From Armatimonas rosea (lineage in GTDB: Bacteria; Armatimonadota; Armatimonadia; Armatimonadales; Armatimonadaceae): 64,000 nt of DNA. Of this stretch, positions 25,523-33,851 are shown piece after piece. Every line of letters begins with the position of its first letter. Positions within the stretch are counted from its first letter, which is position 1. The position numbers were made by a program, and so were the translations under genes. The stretch is from positions 620,001 to 684,000 of the forward strand of contig NZ_JACHGW010000002.1 of NCBI RefSeq assembly GCF_014202505.1. The letters are read 5' to 3'. Below the pieces are notes generated by a model. That model saw only the letters and a program-made list of their open reading frames with translations. It was not told where the DNA came from and searched no databases.

Positions 25523-27379
25523 CTAGTTGGTACTTACCGGACGAAACTGTTTTTGGTAGAGCTCGGCATAGAGGCCGTTTTTTGCCAGGAGTGCTTCGTG
25601 CGGTCCCACCTCCACCACATGTCCATGCTCCAAGACCACGATCTTATCGCACGTTCGGATGGTGGAGAGCCGGTGGGCGATAATCAGCGCGGTGCGGTTC
25701 TGAAGCAGGGTCTCCAGCGCCTCTTGAATGAGCGACTCCGAGGTCGCGTCCAAGCTACTCGTCGCCTCGTCCAAGATCAGCAGCTCTGGGTTCTTCAGCA
25801 GCGCGCGCGCAATCGAGAGCCGCTGGCGCTCCCCGCCCGAGAGCCGAAACGCCCGCTCCCCCACGATTGTGTCGTAGCCATCGGGGAGGGCGGCGAGGAA
25901 GTCGTGGATATGGGCGGACTTGGCGGCGGCGGTCAGCTGCTCCTCCGTGGCGTCCGGGCGGGCGTAGAGCAGGTTTTGTTTGACACTCGCGTGGAACAGA
26001 AAGGTCTCCTGGGTCACCATCCCAATCCGGGCGCGCAGGCTCTCTAGCGTAATTTCACGAAGGTCCAGGCCATCCAGGGTGATCTTCCCCTCCGTGGGAT
26101 CGAAGAAGCGCGGCAGGAGATACGTGATCGTGGTCTTTCCCGCCCCGCTCGGCCCCACCAGCGCCACCCGCTCGCCCGGCGCGATCGTAAACGAGAGCTC
26201 CGAGAGTGCGGGCGTCGCCGCATTGGGGTACGAGAAGCCGACACTCTCAAAGCGCACCTCGCCGCGGGTCTGGGTGAGAGTCTTGGCCCCCGGCGCATCG
26301 GCGATCTCGGGGTCATGGTCCAGCAGCGAGAAGATACGCTCAAAGATCGCCAGCGCCGCCTGGATATCGACATAGACATTGGCGAGATTGGCTAGCGGCC
26401 GGTAGAGGTTCGCCAGGTAGGCCACGATAGCGATAATGCTCCCTAGAGTCAGTCGGTTGTTGAGCGCCTCGATCCCGCCAAAGAGATAGATCAGTGCGGG
26501 GCCGGCCACCGAGAAGACACTCAGGCTCATGAACAGCCAGCGCCCCGCCAGCGTTTGTTTGAGGTTGAGTGCCTTCACCCGCTGCGTGAGTTTCTCGAAC
26601 GCGCTCGCATCCGCAGGAGCCTGGCCGTAGAGCTGTGTCAGGAGCATCCCCCCGACATGTAGGCGCTCCTGCACAAAGGCCAGCAGGTCTGCCTGTGTCT
26701 CTTGCGCCTCTGCGGAGAGCTTGCGCCGTAGCTTCCCGACCAGCTTGGTCGGCAGGTAGAGCCCCGGCACGACAACGAGCGCCAGGAGCGCCAGGCGCGG
26801 GTTCATCCCAAAGATGACGACAATAGTGGCAATAACGGTCAAGAGATTGTTGGCAATGCTAATCACCGTACCGGTCGCCACCCCCTGCACCGCCCCGACA
26901 TCGCTGCTCACCCGCGCGACAATCTCCCCGGCGCGGGTCGTGGTGTAGTAGGAGAGCGACATCTGCTGCAAGCGCAAGAACAAGCGATTGCGCAGGTCGT
27001 AGAGCAGGCCCTCGCCCACTTGCGCGCTCAAAAAGCTCTGCAAGACCCCGAGCAGGCCCATGACGAGATTGACCCCGATAATCCCGCCCACAAGCCCAAA
27101 CAGCAAGGTCGGCTGGTGCTTGGGGATGGCATCGTCGAGGATTCCGCGCACCAGGAGCGGTGGCACGACCCCAAGCGCCGCCGTGGCACCCAAGCAGGCA
27201 AAGATCCCCACCCAGAGAGTCTTGTAAGGCGAAAGACAGGTCAAGACGCGCCGGAGTAGCACGCGATCCAGCGGCTTCTGTGGGCCATCGCCGCCCGTGT
27301 TCCGGTTCTGCAACCCAAACGTCCGGGGCAGCCCCCCCAAGCTCTGATCCGGTCCGCGCCAGCCGCCTCCTACACCCAT
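25523..27379 (-). CDS. ABC transporter, fused membrane and ATPase domains (MsbA/LmrA type)
   Basis: 618 residues. The N-terminal half carries six membrane helices (ABC_membrane). The ATPase half has Walker A GPSGAGKTT (about residue 405), signature LSGGERQRLSIARALL, Walker B LLILDEATSSLD and the H-loop IIAHRLSTI. Such half-transporters work as homodimers and export lipids, peptides or drugs. The N-terminal about 35 residues (Gly-rich) may be cytoplasmic, and a later start is possible. Divergent from the SthA-like gene, with a palindrome between the two. Substrate cannot be deduced. Confidence 0.92.
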   Translation of the reverse strand: MGVGGGWRGPDQSLGGLPRTFGLQNRNTGGDGPQKPLDRVLLRRVLTCLSPYKTLWVGIFACLGATAALGVVPPLLVRGILDDAIPKHQPTLLFGLVGGIIGVNLVMGLLGVLQSFLSAQVGEGLLYDLRNRLFLRLQQMSLSYYTTTRAGEIVARVSSDVGAVQGVATGTVISIANNLLTVIATIVVIFGMNPRLALLALVVVPGLYLPTKLVGKLRRKLSAEAQETQADLLAFVQERLHVGGMLLTQLYGQAPADASAFEKLTQRVKALNLKQTLAGRWLFMSLSVFSVAGPALIYLFGGIEALNNRLTLGSIIAIVAYLANLYRPLANLANVYVDIQAALAIFERIFSLLDHDPEIADAPGAKTLTQTRGEVRFESVGFSYPNAATPALSELSFTIAPGERVALVGPSGAGKTTITYLLPRFFDPTEGKITLDGLDLREITLESLRARIGMVTQETFLFHASVKQNLLYARPDATEEQLTAAAKSAHIHDFLAALPDGYDTIVGERAFRLSGGERQRLSIARALLKNPELLILDEATSSLDATSESLIQEALETLLQNRTALIIAHRLSTIRTCDKIVVLEHGHVVEVGPHEALLAKNGLYAELYQKQFRPVSTN

Positions 27380-27391
27380 GCGCTCATCATA

Positions 27392-27412
27392 CCGCCCAAT
27401 CGAATTGGGCGG
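27392..27412. promoter_or_regulatory. palindromic operator candidate
   Basis: CCGCCCAAT and ATTGGGCGG flank a 3-base centre (CGA) inside the 46-base interval between two divergent genes (ABC exporter and SthA-like enzyme). A perfect 9-base dyad in this position is a good repressor site candidate for both. Confidence 0.5.
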
Positions 27413-27425
27413 GTACGATAAGGGT

Positions 27426-28829
27426 ATGGAAGAAACGACGCGCTATGATTTGATCGTGATTGGCTCCGGCCCGGCGGGGGAGAAAGGGGCGGCGCAGGCG
27501 GCGCTCTTGGGCAAGCGGGTGGCGCTGATCGAGAAGGGGCAGCACCTCGGGGGGGCGGCGGCCAATACGGGCACACTACCCTCGAAAACACTGCGGGAGA
27601 CCGCGCTCTTTCTCTCGGGGTTTCAGCAGCGGGAGCTCTACGGCATGGACGCTTGCCTGCGTGACAAGGCGACTGTCCAGGACTTCCTGCGGCGCGAGCG
27701 GCGGGTGGCCGAGACCGAGCGCCAGCGGATCGCGGGTAGTATCGGCAGCCATGGGATCGAGCTGATCCGCGGGGCGGCATCGTTTGTGGATGCCCACACG
27801 GTCAAGGTGGCGGGGGAGAGCGAGCGGGTCCTGCGGGGCGATATTGTCTTGGTGGCGACAGGCTCGCGGCCCTGGCACCCGCCGGTCTTTCCCTGGGGGC
27901 AGCCCGATATCTACGACTCGGACACGATCCTGAACCTGGAGCGCATCCCCCAGAGCCTGATTGTAACGGGCGGCGGGGTGATCGGCTGTGAGTATGCCTG
28001 CCTCTTTGCGACTCTGGGTGTGAAGGTGACCGTGATCGAGGCGCGCGATGAGCTGCTCGCCTTCCTGGACCGCGATCTCTCCCGCGCCCTCAAAGAGCGC
28101 ATGGTGGCGCTGGGGATTGTCTTTCGGATGCCCGATGAGATCGAGAACGTTGCGCGCGACGACGAAGGCGAGGAGGTGGGGTGGCGCTGCGCCCTGCGCT
28201 ACGGCGGCTCGATTGTCGCCGACACGATCCTGATCGCGGCGGGGCGCAGTGGCAACACGGAGAGCCTGAACCTTGCCGCCGCCGGGCTGGAGGTGGGCAA
28301 GCGCGGCCTGCTGACGGTCAATGAGTCCTTCCAGACCGCGGTGCCCTCGATCTACGGCGCGGGCGATGTGGTCGGGTTTCCGTCGCTGGCATCGGCCTCG
28401 ATGGAGCAGGCACGCCTGGCGATGTGCCATGCCTTTGAGAGCAACTTCACCGGCCACCTCGCCCCGATCCTCCCCTACGGGATCTACACCATCCCCGAGG
28501 CAAGCAGCGCGGGGGAGACCGAGCAGAGCGCCAAAGAGAAGGGGCTGGATATTGTCTGCGGGCGCGCCAGCTTTGCGGCCAATGCCCGTGGGCAGATTAT
28601 CGGGGAGCAGTTTGGCTTTATCAAGCTGGTGTTCCGGCGCGACGACATGCGGCTTATCGGGGTGCATATTATCGGGGAGAGCGCCTCGGAGCTGGTGCAT
28701 ATCGGCCTGACCGCCATGCTCGCCGAGCAAGGTGCCGAGCTCTTTGTGCGCACCTGCTACAACTACCCCACCCTCTCCGAGGCCTATAAGTACGCGACCT
28801 ACGATGCCTTAAAACGTCGCAGTTGCTGA
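27426..28829 (+). CDS. SthA-like pyridine nucleotide-disulfide oxidoreductase
   Basis: 467 residues from the ATG at 27426. FAD fold at the start (LIVIGSGPAGEKGAAQAALLG), NAD(P) fold in the centre (LIVTGGGVIGCEYACLFATLGVKV), FAD ribityl site (VPSIYGAGDVVGFPSLAS) and the dimerisation domain to the end (YNYPTLSEAYKYA). This is the overall layout of soluble transhydrogenase (SthA/UdhA) and dihydrolipoyl dehydrogenase. The redox loop reads GGAAANTGTLPSK, so both cysteines of the dithiol (CxxxxC) are replaced. E. coli SthA has lost one. That favours NADPH/NAD transhydrogenation through FAD alone over disulfide chemistry. Confidence 0.85.
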   Translation: MEETTRYDLIVIGSGPAGEKGAAQAALLGKRVALIEKGQHLGGAAANTGTLPSKTLRETALFLSGFQQRELYGMDACLRDKATVQDFLRRERRVAETERQRIAGSIGSHGIELIRGAASFVDAHTVKVAGESERVLRGDIVLVATGSRPWHPPVFPWGQPDIYDSDTILNLERIPQSLIVTGGGVIGCEYACLFATLGVKVTVIEARDELLAFLDRDLSRALKERMVALGIVFRMPDEIENVARDDEGEEVGWRCALRYGGSIVADTILIAAGRSGNTESLNLAAAGLEVGKRGLLTVNESFQTAVPSIYGAGDVVGFPSLASASMEQARLAMCHAFESNFTGHLAPILPYGIYTIPEASSAGETEQSAKEKGLDIVCGRASFAANARGQIIGEQFGFIKLVFRRDDMRLIGVHIIGESASELVHIGLTAMLAEQGAELFVRTCYNYPTLSEAYKYATYDALKRRSC

Positions 28830-28832
28830 TAT

Positions 28833-28841
28833 TGCTATAAT
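28833..28841 (+). promoter_or_regulatory. extended -10 promoter of the esterase genes
   Basis: TGCTATAAT, a TG-N-TATAAT extended -10 with the hexamer at 28836-28841, just behind the SthA-like stop. Transcription from it would give a leader of about 80 bases containing the hairpin at 28877-28898. Confidence 0.55.
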
Positions 28842-28876
28842 TGCTTGGCATGACTCTTGCTCTGGGAAGGGGAAGC

Positions 28877-28898
28877 CCACCTTGAGACCTTAAGGTGG
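28877..28898 (+). promoter_or_regulatory. leader hairpin with following T-run
   Basis: CCACCTT pairs with AAGGTGG around an 8-base loop, and six T follow at about 28906. It lies in the untranslated leader between the promoter and the first esterase ATG (28932). It may be an attenuator, or a terminator of the upstream gene. Confidence 0.45.
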
Positions 28899-28931
28899 AC
28901 TCGCCATTTTTTCCTCAAGAGACTTGCCATC

Positions 28932-30017
28932 ATGACAACTTCCTCTCGCTACTACCTCCGTGGAGGGGCGCTCGCCGCCGGAGCGCTCCTCCTCGGCACC
29001 GCGGCACAGGCCCAGGATCTCCTGAGCCCTCTCCTCGCACGGACCTTTGTGGATAGCTCCGGCCTCAACCTGCCCTACCGGCTCTATGTCCCCGAAAACT
29101 ACGACCCGTCCCAGAAGTACCCGCTTGTGCTCTTTCTCCACGGGGGCGGGGAGCGTGGCACGGACAACGTGTCTCCCTTGCTCAACGAGCCCTTTGCCCA
29201 GACATTTTTCTCGCCCGAGGTCCAGGCCGCCCACCCGAGCTTCTTTCTGGTGCCCCAGTGCCCCCTCGAAATTATCGGGGGCGATCCACAGGGGGAGTAC
29301 TGGGTCAATAACTTTGAGAACTATGCCGATGGAACCCCGCACCCTGGGTTTGCCTGGGACTCCTACCTGCTCGCCGATTACCCCGTCTCGACCAGCTTGC
29401 GTGCGGTCACCAATCTCCTCCCCGCCCTGCAGAGCGAGTTCTCCATCGACAGTAGTCGCCTCTACGCCACGGGCTGGTCGATGGGAGGCGATGCTACCTG
29501 GGACCTGCTCATGCGCAACCCAGGGCTCTTTGCCGCAGGCGCTCCGATTGCGGGCATCGGGGACCCGACCCAGGCTGCCAGCCTCGCAAGCACACCGCTC
29601 TGGGTGTTCCACGGGGCGCAAGACACCGCCGCCCTACCAAGCGGCTCTCAGCAGATGGTGGCGGCGATCCAGGCGGCAGGTGGCAATATTCGCTACACGG
29701 AGTACGCCGACGGTACGCACTACATTGGTGCCGATGCCTATAGTGAGGCGGGGTTTATGGACTGGCTCTTTGCCCAGAGCCTCCCCAACACCGCAACACC
29801 CGTTCCTGTCCCCGCCCCGACCCCCGAGCCCACGCTGCTTCCTCCGCCGCCCCTTGCTCCCAACCCCACTCCCGCGACCCCTGAGCCGGGGCCTGTCGCT
29901 CCCAATAGTGTCCCGGAGCCAGGGACACTGGGCCTCCTGGCGCTAGGGCTCCTGGTAGGGCGGTCTCGCCCACGAAGTGCCCCCGGTGTCGCTGCTGAGG
30001 AGACCGAGACACCCTAA
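28932..30017 (+). CDS. secreted alpha/beta-hydrolase (prolyl-oligopeptidase-like esterase) with PEP-CTERM tail
   Basis: 361 residues from the ATG at 28932. Signal peptide (YYLRGGALAAGALLLGTAAQAQ). The catalytic domain starts with YRLYVPENYDPSQKYPLVLFLHGGGERG (oxyanion region), has the nucleophile elbow GWSMGGDATW (Ser about residue 182), a candidate Asp in VFHGAQDTAALP and the His in YADGTHYIG. A Pro-rich linker leads to VPEPGTLGLLALGLLVGRSR, a PEP-CTERM sorting signal (VPEP, helix, Arg cluster). Similar secreted enzymes remove acetyl or feruloyl groups from plant polymers. The neighbouring gene is a paralogue. Confidence 0.85.
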   Translation: MTTSSRYYLRGGALAAGALLLGTAAQAQDLLSPLLARTFVDSSGLNLPYRLYVPENYDPSQKYPLVLFLHGGGERGTDNVSPLLNEPFAQTFFSPEVQAAHPSFFLVPQCPLEIIGGDPQGEYWVNNFENYADGTPHPGFAWDSYLLADYPVSTSLRAVTNLLPALQSEFSIDSSRLYATGWSMGGDATWDLLMRNPGLFAAGAPIAGIGDPTQAASLASTPLWVFHGAQDTAALPSGSQQMVAAIQAAGGNIRYTEYADGTHYIGADAYSEAGFMDWLFAQSLPNTATPVPVPAPTPEPTLLPPPPLAPNPTPATPEPGPVAPNSVPEPGTLGLLALGLLVGRSRPRSAPGVAAEETETP

Positions 30018-30030
30018 CGAAGAAGAGAGA

Positions 30031-30055
30031 GCCTGCCGATAGGTTCTTGGCAGGC
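30031..30055 (+). promoter_or_regulatory. intergenic hairpin between the two esterase genes
   Basis: GCCTGCC (30031-30037) pairs with GGCAGGC (30049-30055) around an 11-base loop, 28 bases before the GTG start of the second esterase. No T-run follows, so it is probably an mRNA-stabilising or processing element and not a terminator. Confidence 0.4.
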
Positions 30056-30082
30056 ACAGTTCTTGCAGAGGGGCTCTCCGTT

Positions 30083-31087
30083 GTGAACTACCTAAAATTT
30101 GTTGTTGCTTTCTTCGTAATCGGGCTTACCTCCTGGGGCGTGCGGGCGCAGCCGCTGGAGAGTAGCCTGAAGGTAGTGAACTACACCTACAGCTACACCA
30201 CGGCGGGGGGGGCATCGGTAACCCGCACGATCCCTGCGAAGATCTATGTCCCCGCGGCGGGAACCTACGATCCGCTTGTCCCCCTGCCCATCGTGATGTA
30301 CCTCCATGGCTCGGGCGAGCGCGGCAATGGGATCGATGTGGACGGCCTCGCAGGGATCGATAGCTGGGCCTTCTCCGACTCTCTCCAGCTCCTGGACCGG
30401 CCGGCGATCTACGTGGCCCCTCGCGGGATCAAGGACCTTGCCACGACCGATGCGGAGTACCTGGAGAACCTCGCCCGCTACGGCTCGGACTACGCCAGCT
30501 CCGGGGAGTACTGGCTCAATAACTACGGCTCCACCGACTCCTACGACCACAATGCCTTCCCGGTCTCCGCGAGCCTGCGCGGCGCGATGAGCCTGGGAGA
30601 CACGCTCCTCACAACGCCTACCTTCACCAACCTGGTGGATGGAACAAACTTCACCCTCCCCAGTGTGGATGTCAATCGCCAGTACCTGGTCGGCTGGTCT
30701 GCCGGGGGCGATGGGGTCTGGGATGCGATTGTGCGCAACCCGCTGAAGTACGCCGCGGCCATCCCGGTCTCCGGTGTCGGTGATCCCGGTGCCTTTGCGA
30801 GCACGCCTGCCCTTGCCGCCCAGCAAGTGCGGGCCTTTGCCGCCGATGGAGACTTCACCGACCAGCAGAGCGCGATCGCAAAGATGAAGGCGGCGATGGG
30901 CAACGCAGGCGGCGTGGGGACCGCAGACCTCGTCGCGGGCACGAACCACTACACGGTCTCCAATGCAGTCTTTGGGAGCTTGGACAACCGAAACTGGCTC
31001 TTTGCCCAGTCGCTTGTCCCCGAGCCGAGCTCACTTCTCCTCGGGAGTCTTGGCCTCCTGGCCCTCTGGCGTCGCCGCCGCGCTTGA
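30083..31087 (+). CDS. secreted esterase-like hydrolase with PEP-CTERM tail, paralogue of the preceding gene
   Basis: 334 residues from a GTG at 30083, with AGAGGGG 9 bases upstream. The signal peptide begins directly there (VNYLKFVVAFFVIGLTSWGVRAQ), so the more upstream in-frame start is unlikely. It has the same layout as the preceding enzyme: IVMYLHGSGERGNG, nucleophile GWSAGGDGVW (Ser about residue 206), AADGDFTD and GTNHYTV. It ends VPEPSSLLLGSLGLLALWRR, a textbook PEP-CTERM signal. The stop codon lies inside the -35 element of the tRNA-Glu promoter. Confidence 0.85.
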   Translation: MNYLKFVVAFFVIGLTSWGVRAQPLESSLKVVNYTYSYTTAGGASVTRTIPAKIYVPAAGTYDPLVPLPIVMYLHGSGERGNGIDVDGLAGIDSWAFSDSLQLLDRPAIYVAPRGIKDLATTDAEYLENLARYGSDYASSGEYWLNNYGSTDSYDHNAFPVSASLRGAMSLGDTLLTTPTFTNLVDGTNFTLPSVDVNRQYLVGWSAGGDGVWDAIVRNPLKYAAAIPVSGVGDPGAFASTPALAAQQVRAFAADGDFTDQQSAIAKMKAAMGNAGGVGTADLVAGTNHYTVSNAVFGSLDNRNWLFAQSLVPEPSSLLLGSLGLLALWRRRRA

Positions 31088-31112
31088 CGACACCCCTGAG
31101 ACACGATATACT
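31084..31112 (+). promoter_or_regulatory. tRNA-Glu promoter
   Basis: TTGACG (31084-31089), 17-base spacer, TATACT (31107-31112), with the tRNA starting 11 bases further. Near-consensus housekeeping promoter that overlaps the stop codon of the second esterase. Confidence 0.75.
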
Positions 31113-31122
31113 CCCGACGTTT

Positions 31123-31195
31123 GGCCCGTTGGTCTAGCGGTTAGGACGCCTCCCTTTCACGGAGGAGACCAGGGGTTCGATCCCCCTACGGGCTA
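31123..31195 (+). tRNA. tRNA-Glu (UUC)
   Basis: 73 bases. Acceptor GGCCCGT pairs with ACGGGCT (first pair G-U), discriminator A. The anticodon stem CCTCC/GGAGG encloses the loop CTTTCAC, giving anticodon TTC. The T-arm carries GGTTCGATCC. CCA is not encoded. MnmA (231-1331) acts on this tRNA. A tyrosine recombinase begins 110 bases downstream, so the 3' end of this gene is the likely island attachment site. Confidence 0.95.
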
Positions 31196-31305
31196 TAAAA
31201 ACCTGATAGACTAAAAAAACTGATCCCTGCTTGTGGTGAGTAGTATCAGTAACTCTCAACAATAAAGTGTGTTTTGTCTCCTCAGTCTTGGACTGAAGAA
31301 ACAAA

Positions 31306-32319
31306 ATGCAAAAAAGTACACATCTTTTATCGAAAAACCGCTCGCCGGAAAACTCTATCTCGGCGAGTGTTCTTTCGCGTCTGCTCGATTCCTACCTATT
31401 GGCTTGCGACATTGCAAGCCATAGCGACCGCACCATCCAAAACCGTCGCGAACGCATCCGTGGACTCTTGTGGTTCCTAGGAAAGCGTGGGCTTGAGACC
31501 TGTGGTTTGGATGAACTGCGTCAGTTCATGCACTACCTCGGTCATGGCCACGAAGAGCCAGGGGGACGATTTGGCTGTGCCCGCCTGACAAAAGCCTCGT
31601 CACCAGGTACCATCAAGAGCTACCACTCAAGCCTTCGTACATTCTTTAACTGGCTTGTGGAAGAAGGTGAGCTTGAATCAAGCCCTATGGAGCGCATCAA
31701 GCCTCCGATAGATCGTCCTGACCAGATCCAGCCCTTCAGCAACGATCAGCTTCGTAAACTGCTTCTTGCCGCCAAGAAGACAACTCACCCACGCCGTAAC
31801 GAGGCGATCTTGCTCTTGTTGCTCGATACGGGAATTCGCGCCAGTGAAATCTGCTCGCTTCGTGTCTGTGATCTGAGCCTACAAGAAGGGAGCATTCGTG
31901 TGGAAGGAAAGGGAGGCAAGAAGCGCTCTCTCCACTTCGACCGAGAGACTAAGAAGGCGCTCTACCTCTACCTCGCTGAGGAAGAACGTCACGCAGACCA
32001 GGCGCTCTTTCTCTCTGACCGTGGGCGCGATGCAGGAGAAGGGCTCACCCGTCAAGGCTTACTCGTCGCAATCAGACGCATGGGTAAACAGGCAGGCATC
32101 GCCTCAGTGCGCTGTTCGCCTCACACATTTCGCCACACCTTCGCCATCTCGTTTCTGCGTGCTGGAGGCAATGTCTTCACCCTCAAGGAACTGCTGGGGC
32201 ATACATCTCTGGCCATGACCAACCGCTACGTATCTGTCGCCCAAGCTGACCTCTCTGAAGCTGCTCGACGCTTTTCACCCGTTGCCCACTTGAAACGTGG
32301 GAAATTGACTCAATCTTAG
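31306..32319 (+). CDS. tyrosine recombinase / integrase (XerC/D-like)
   Basis: 337 residues. The N-terminal SAM-like core-binding domain (about residues 20-130) is followed by a catalytic domain. Active-site residues are visible: Arg in GIRASEIC (about 178), Lys in GKGGKKR, HxxR in PHTFRHTFA (about 273-276), His in LLGHTSLAMTNRY, and the nucleophile Tyr about residue 308. Located 110 bases behind tRNA-Glu and reading away from it, as expected for an integrase at an attachment site. Probably catalyses integration and excision of the island. The size is like XerC/D, without the arm-binding domain of phage lambda-type integrases. Confidence 0.9.
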   Translation: MQKSTHLLSKNRSPENSISASVLSRLLDSYLLACDIASHSDRTIQNRRERIRGLLWFLGKRGLETCGLDELRQFMHYLGHGHEEPGGRFGCARLTKASSPGTIKSYHSSLRTFFNWLVEEGELESSPMERIKPPIDRPDQIQPFSNDQLRKLLLAAKKTTHPRRNEAILLLLLDTGIRASEICSLRVCDLSLQEGSIRVEGKGGKKRSLHFDRETKKALYLYLAEEERHADQALFLSDRGRDAGEGLTRQGLLVAIRRMGKQAGIASVRCSPHTFRHTFAISFLRAGGNVFTLKELLGHTSLAMTNRYVSVAQADLSEAARRFSPVAHLKRGKLTQS

Positions 32320-32340
32320 AAAATAACAAGGAGTGCTGAT

Positions 32341-33576
32341 ATGAATAAAAATGAACCTATATATATAGAAAGTATATTGATGGAAAACAACCCACGATAT
32401 TTCTATGCTGCAGAAGCTTTTTTGAAAAGTGAAAATATGAAAGAGTCATTATTTTTAAGTCGGGAATTTGAAATTAATGAATGTTTTTCCAGATATGAAA
32501 TTGATAATGATTATAGAGATGATATTAATGTTTATGTTCAAAAACAAAAAATACAATACGAAGATATGTACACGAGAATTTGTAATAGCTATAAGAATGG
32601 TGAAGATTTTCTTGAAATTGCTTCTTCTGAATGTAAAAAAATCAATGCTTCTCATTTGACATCGTTCTGTGAATTTAAAAAATGTTACGGAAATATCTTT
32701 AATGAAGTAGATATGTTGGATGATAAAAAAAATTATGTATTTATGCTCAAATATACAACGCAGTTGATTGAATCTCTGTTCTTAGCTTATATGATGTTAT
32801 CACTTATGAATGCTCATAAATCGGGTGATTCTGTTTCAGATGTAACGTTGTATTTAAATGACGATGAAGACCCTGTTTTTAGATTGATGAAATTTGATTA
32901 CTATATTAAATATAAATATAATATTAGGATGTTAGTTTATATGCGAAAAATATTTAATAATATATCACCTGAAGGGTGGGTTTATGCAGTTTACGAATTG
33001 GATAAAAAATTATGGGACGTCTACTACGAAGTAAGTATCGAAGAATGGAGGGATATTAGAGATTGTTTTCGCGCTGCTATGGTAGCTACTGTATGGACAG
33101 CGTCAAAAAAAATGCGTAAAGAGGTATGGAATGCCCTTGCTGATCAAACTCAAGGACAGGGAATGCGAGAAATATTACACGAAATTCTTATGACCGCTGT
33201 AGCATATGTTGATATTGATAGAAGTGGTGAGTTTATAGCAGGCAGATTGCCTTCACGGATTCTGGATAAGATACGATCAGCGTTTCGTACTAAGCGTAAG
33301 CGCGAAGTTGAGATGTCGGATGACATTGAAGACCTAGTTGCCTGTGAACCCTCGCCAGCTTCGGTTTTGAACTTGGAGTCTTTGCTGCCTAAGCTAACAC
33401 CTTCACAGAGGAGATTGATTGAAGCAATGGTGCAGCTATCTGACTCAGGCGAGAAGTTGACTCATGCGAATATTGCCCGATTAACAGGTCGATCCCAGCA
33501 AGCGGTCTCAGCTATGTTGGAGCGTATCCAGATAGCACTTCAGGTAGATGAAAAAAAGAAAAAACTTTTAGAGTGA
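32341..33576 (+). CDS. AT-rich gene with C-terminal sigma-region-4-like helix-turn-helix
   Basis: 411 residues. The N-terminal two thirds are AT-rich and strongly charged, and I do not recognise them. The C-terminal part (about residues 340-400: LESLLPKLTPSQRRLIEAM..., LTHANIARLTGRSQQAVSAM) has the shape of a sigma-70 region 4 or similar HTH that binds DNA. It may be an island-specific transcription regulator or an atypical sigma factor. The composition changes inside the gene, from very AT-rich to near 45-50% GC at the end, which hints at a mosaic origin. Starts 21 bases after the integrase. Confidence 0.65.
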   Translation: MNKNEPIYIESILMENNPRYFYAAEAFLKSENMKESLFLSREFEINECFSRYEIDNDYRDDINVYVQKQKIQYEDMYTRICNSYKNGEDFLEIASSECKKINASHLTSFCEFKKCYGNIFNEVDMLDDKKNYVFMLKYTTQLIESLFLAYMMLSLMNAHKSGDSVSDVTLYLNDDEDPVFRLMKFDYYIKYKYNIRMLVYMRKIFNNISPEGWVYAVYELDKKLWDVYYEVSIEEWRDIRDCFRAAMVATVWTASKKMRKEVWNALADQTQGQGMREILHEILMTAVAYVDIDRSGEFIAGRLPSRILDKIRSAFRTKRKREVEMSDDIEDLVACEPSPASVLNLESLLPKLTPSQRRLIEAMVQLSDSGEKLTHANIARLTGRSQQAVSAMLERIQIALQVDEKKKKLLE

Positions 33577-33594
33577 TGTTGTGAAAACGCCTTT

Positions 33595-33615
33595 CTCAAA
33601 TCCTTTAGATTTGAG
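33595..33615 (+). promoter_or_regulatory. hairpin touching the ribosome binding site
   Basis: CTCAAATC (33595-33602) and GATTTGAG (33608-33615) form a perfect 8-base stem with a 5-base loop. The 3' arm ends in GAG of GAGAGG, the Shine-Dalgarno-like stretch of the small gene starting at 33627. The stem may control translation or end the upstream mRNA. Confidence 0.45.
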
Positions 33616-33626
33616 AGGTGATTAAA

Positions 33627-33851
33627 ATGCATATTTATGCAGCAGTGTGCGTGTCGAGTGAGCCGGGAGAAAATGGCTTCATTCTGAGGAGAACAGACGA
33701 TCCTGCCGTCGTCAAGGCATTGCGATTGATGATAGGCCAGATCAAAGTATTAGAGGCTACACACGAGATGGGGGCTATACGGCCATCGGGTGGGAGCTCC
33801 AGGGCAGATAGTGAGAGTGGTTCACGCTCGCCAAAGAAAGGCAAGCGATGA
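33627..33851 (+). CDS. small island protein, partner of XRE regulator
   Basis: 74 residues from the ATG at 33627 (GAGAGG about 9 bases upstream; a GTG at 33618 is in frame). Short N-terminal beta-like part (MHIYAAVCVSSEPG), a helix (PAVVKALRLMIGQIKVLEA) and a basic Ser/Arg/Lys-rich end (SGSRSPKKGKR). Not recognised. The stop overlaps the start of the XRE gene by ATGA, so both are made together. Confidence 0.5.
   Translation: MHIYAAVCVSSEPGENGFILRRTDDPAVVKALRLMIGQIKVLEATHEMGAIRPSGGSSRADSESGSRSPKKGKR

Noticed and set aside
27576-28730. Open frame of 384 codons opposite the SthA-like gene
   Set aside because: Shadow of a GC-rich gene with all nucleotide-binding motifs on the plus strand.
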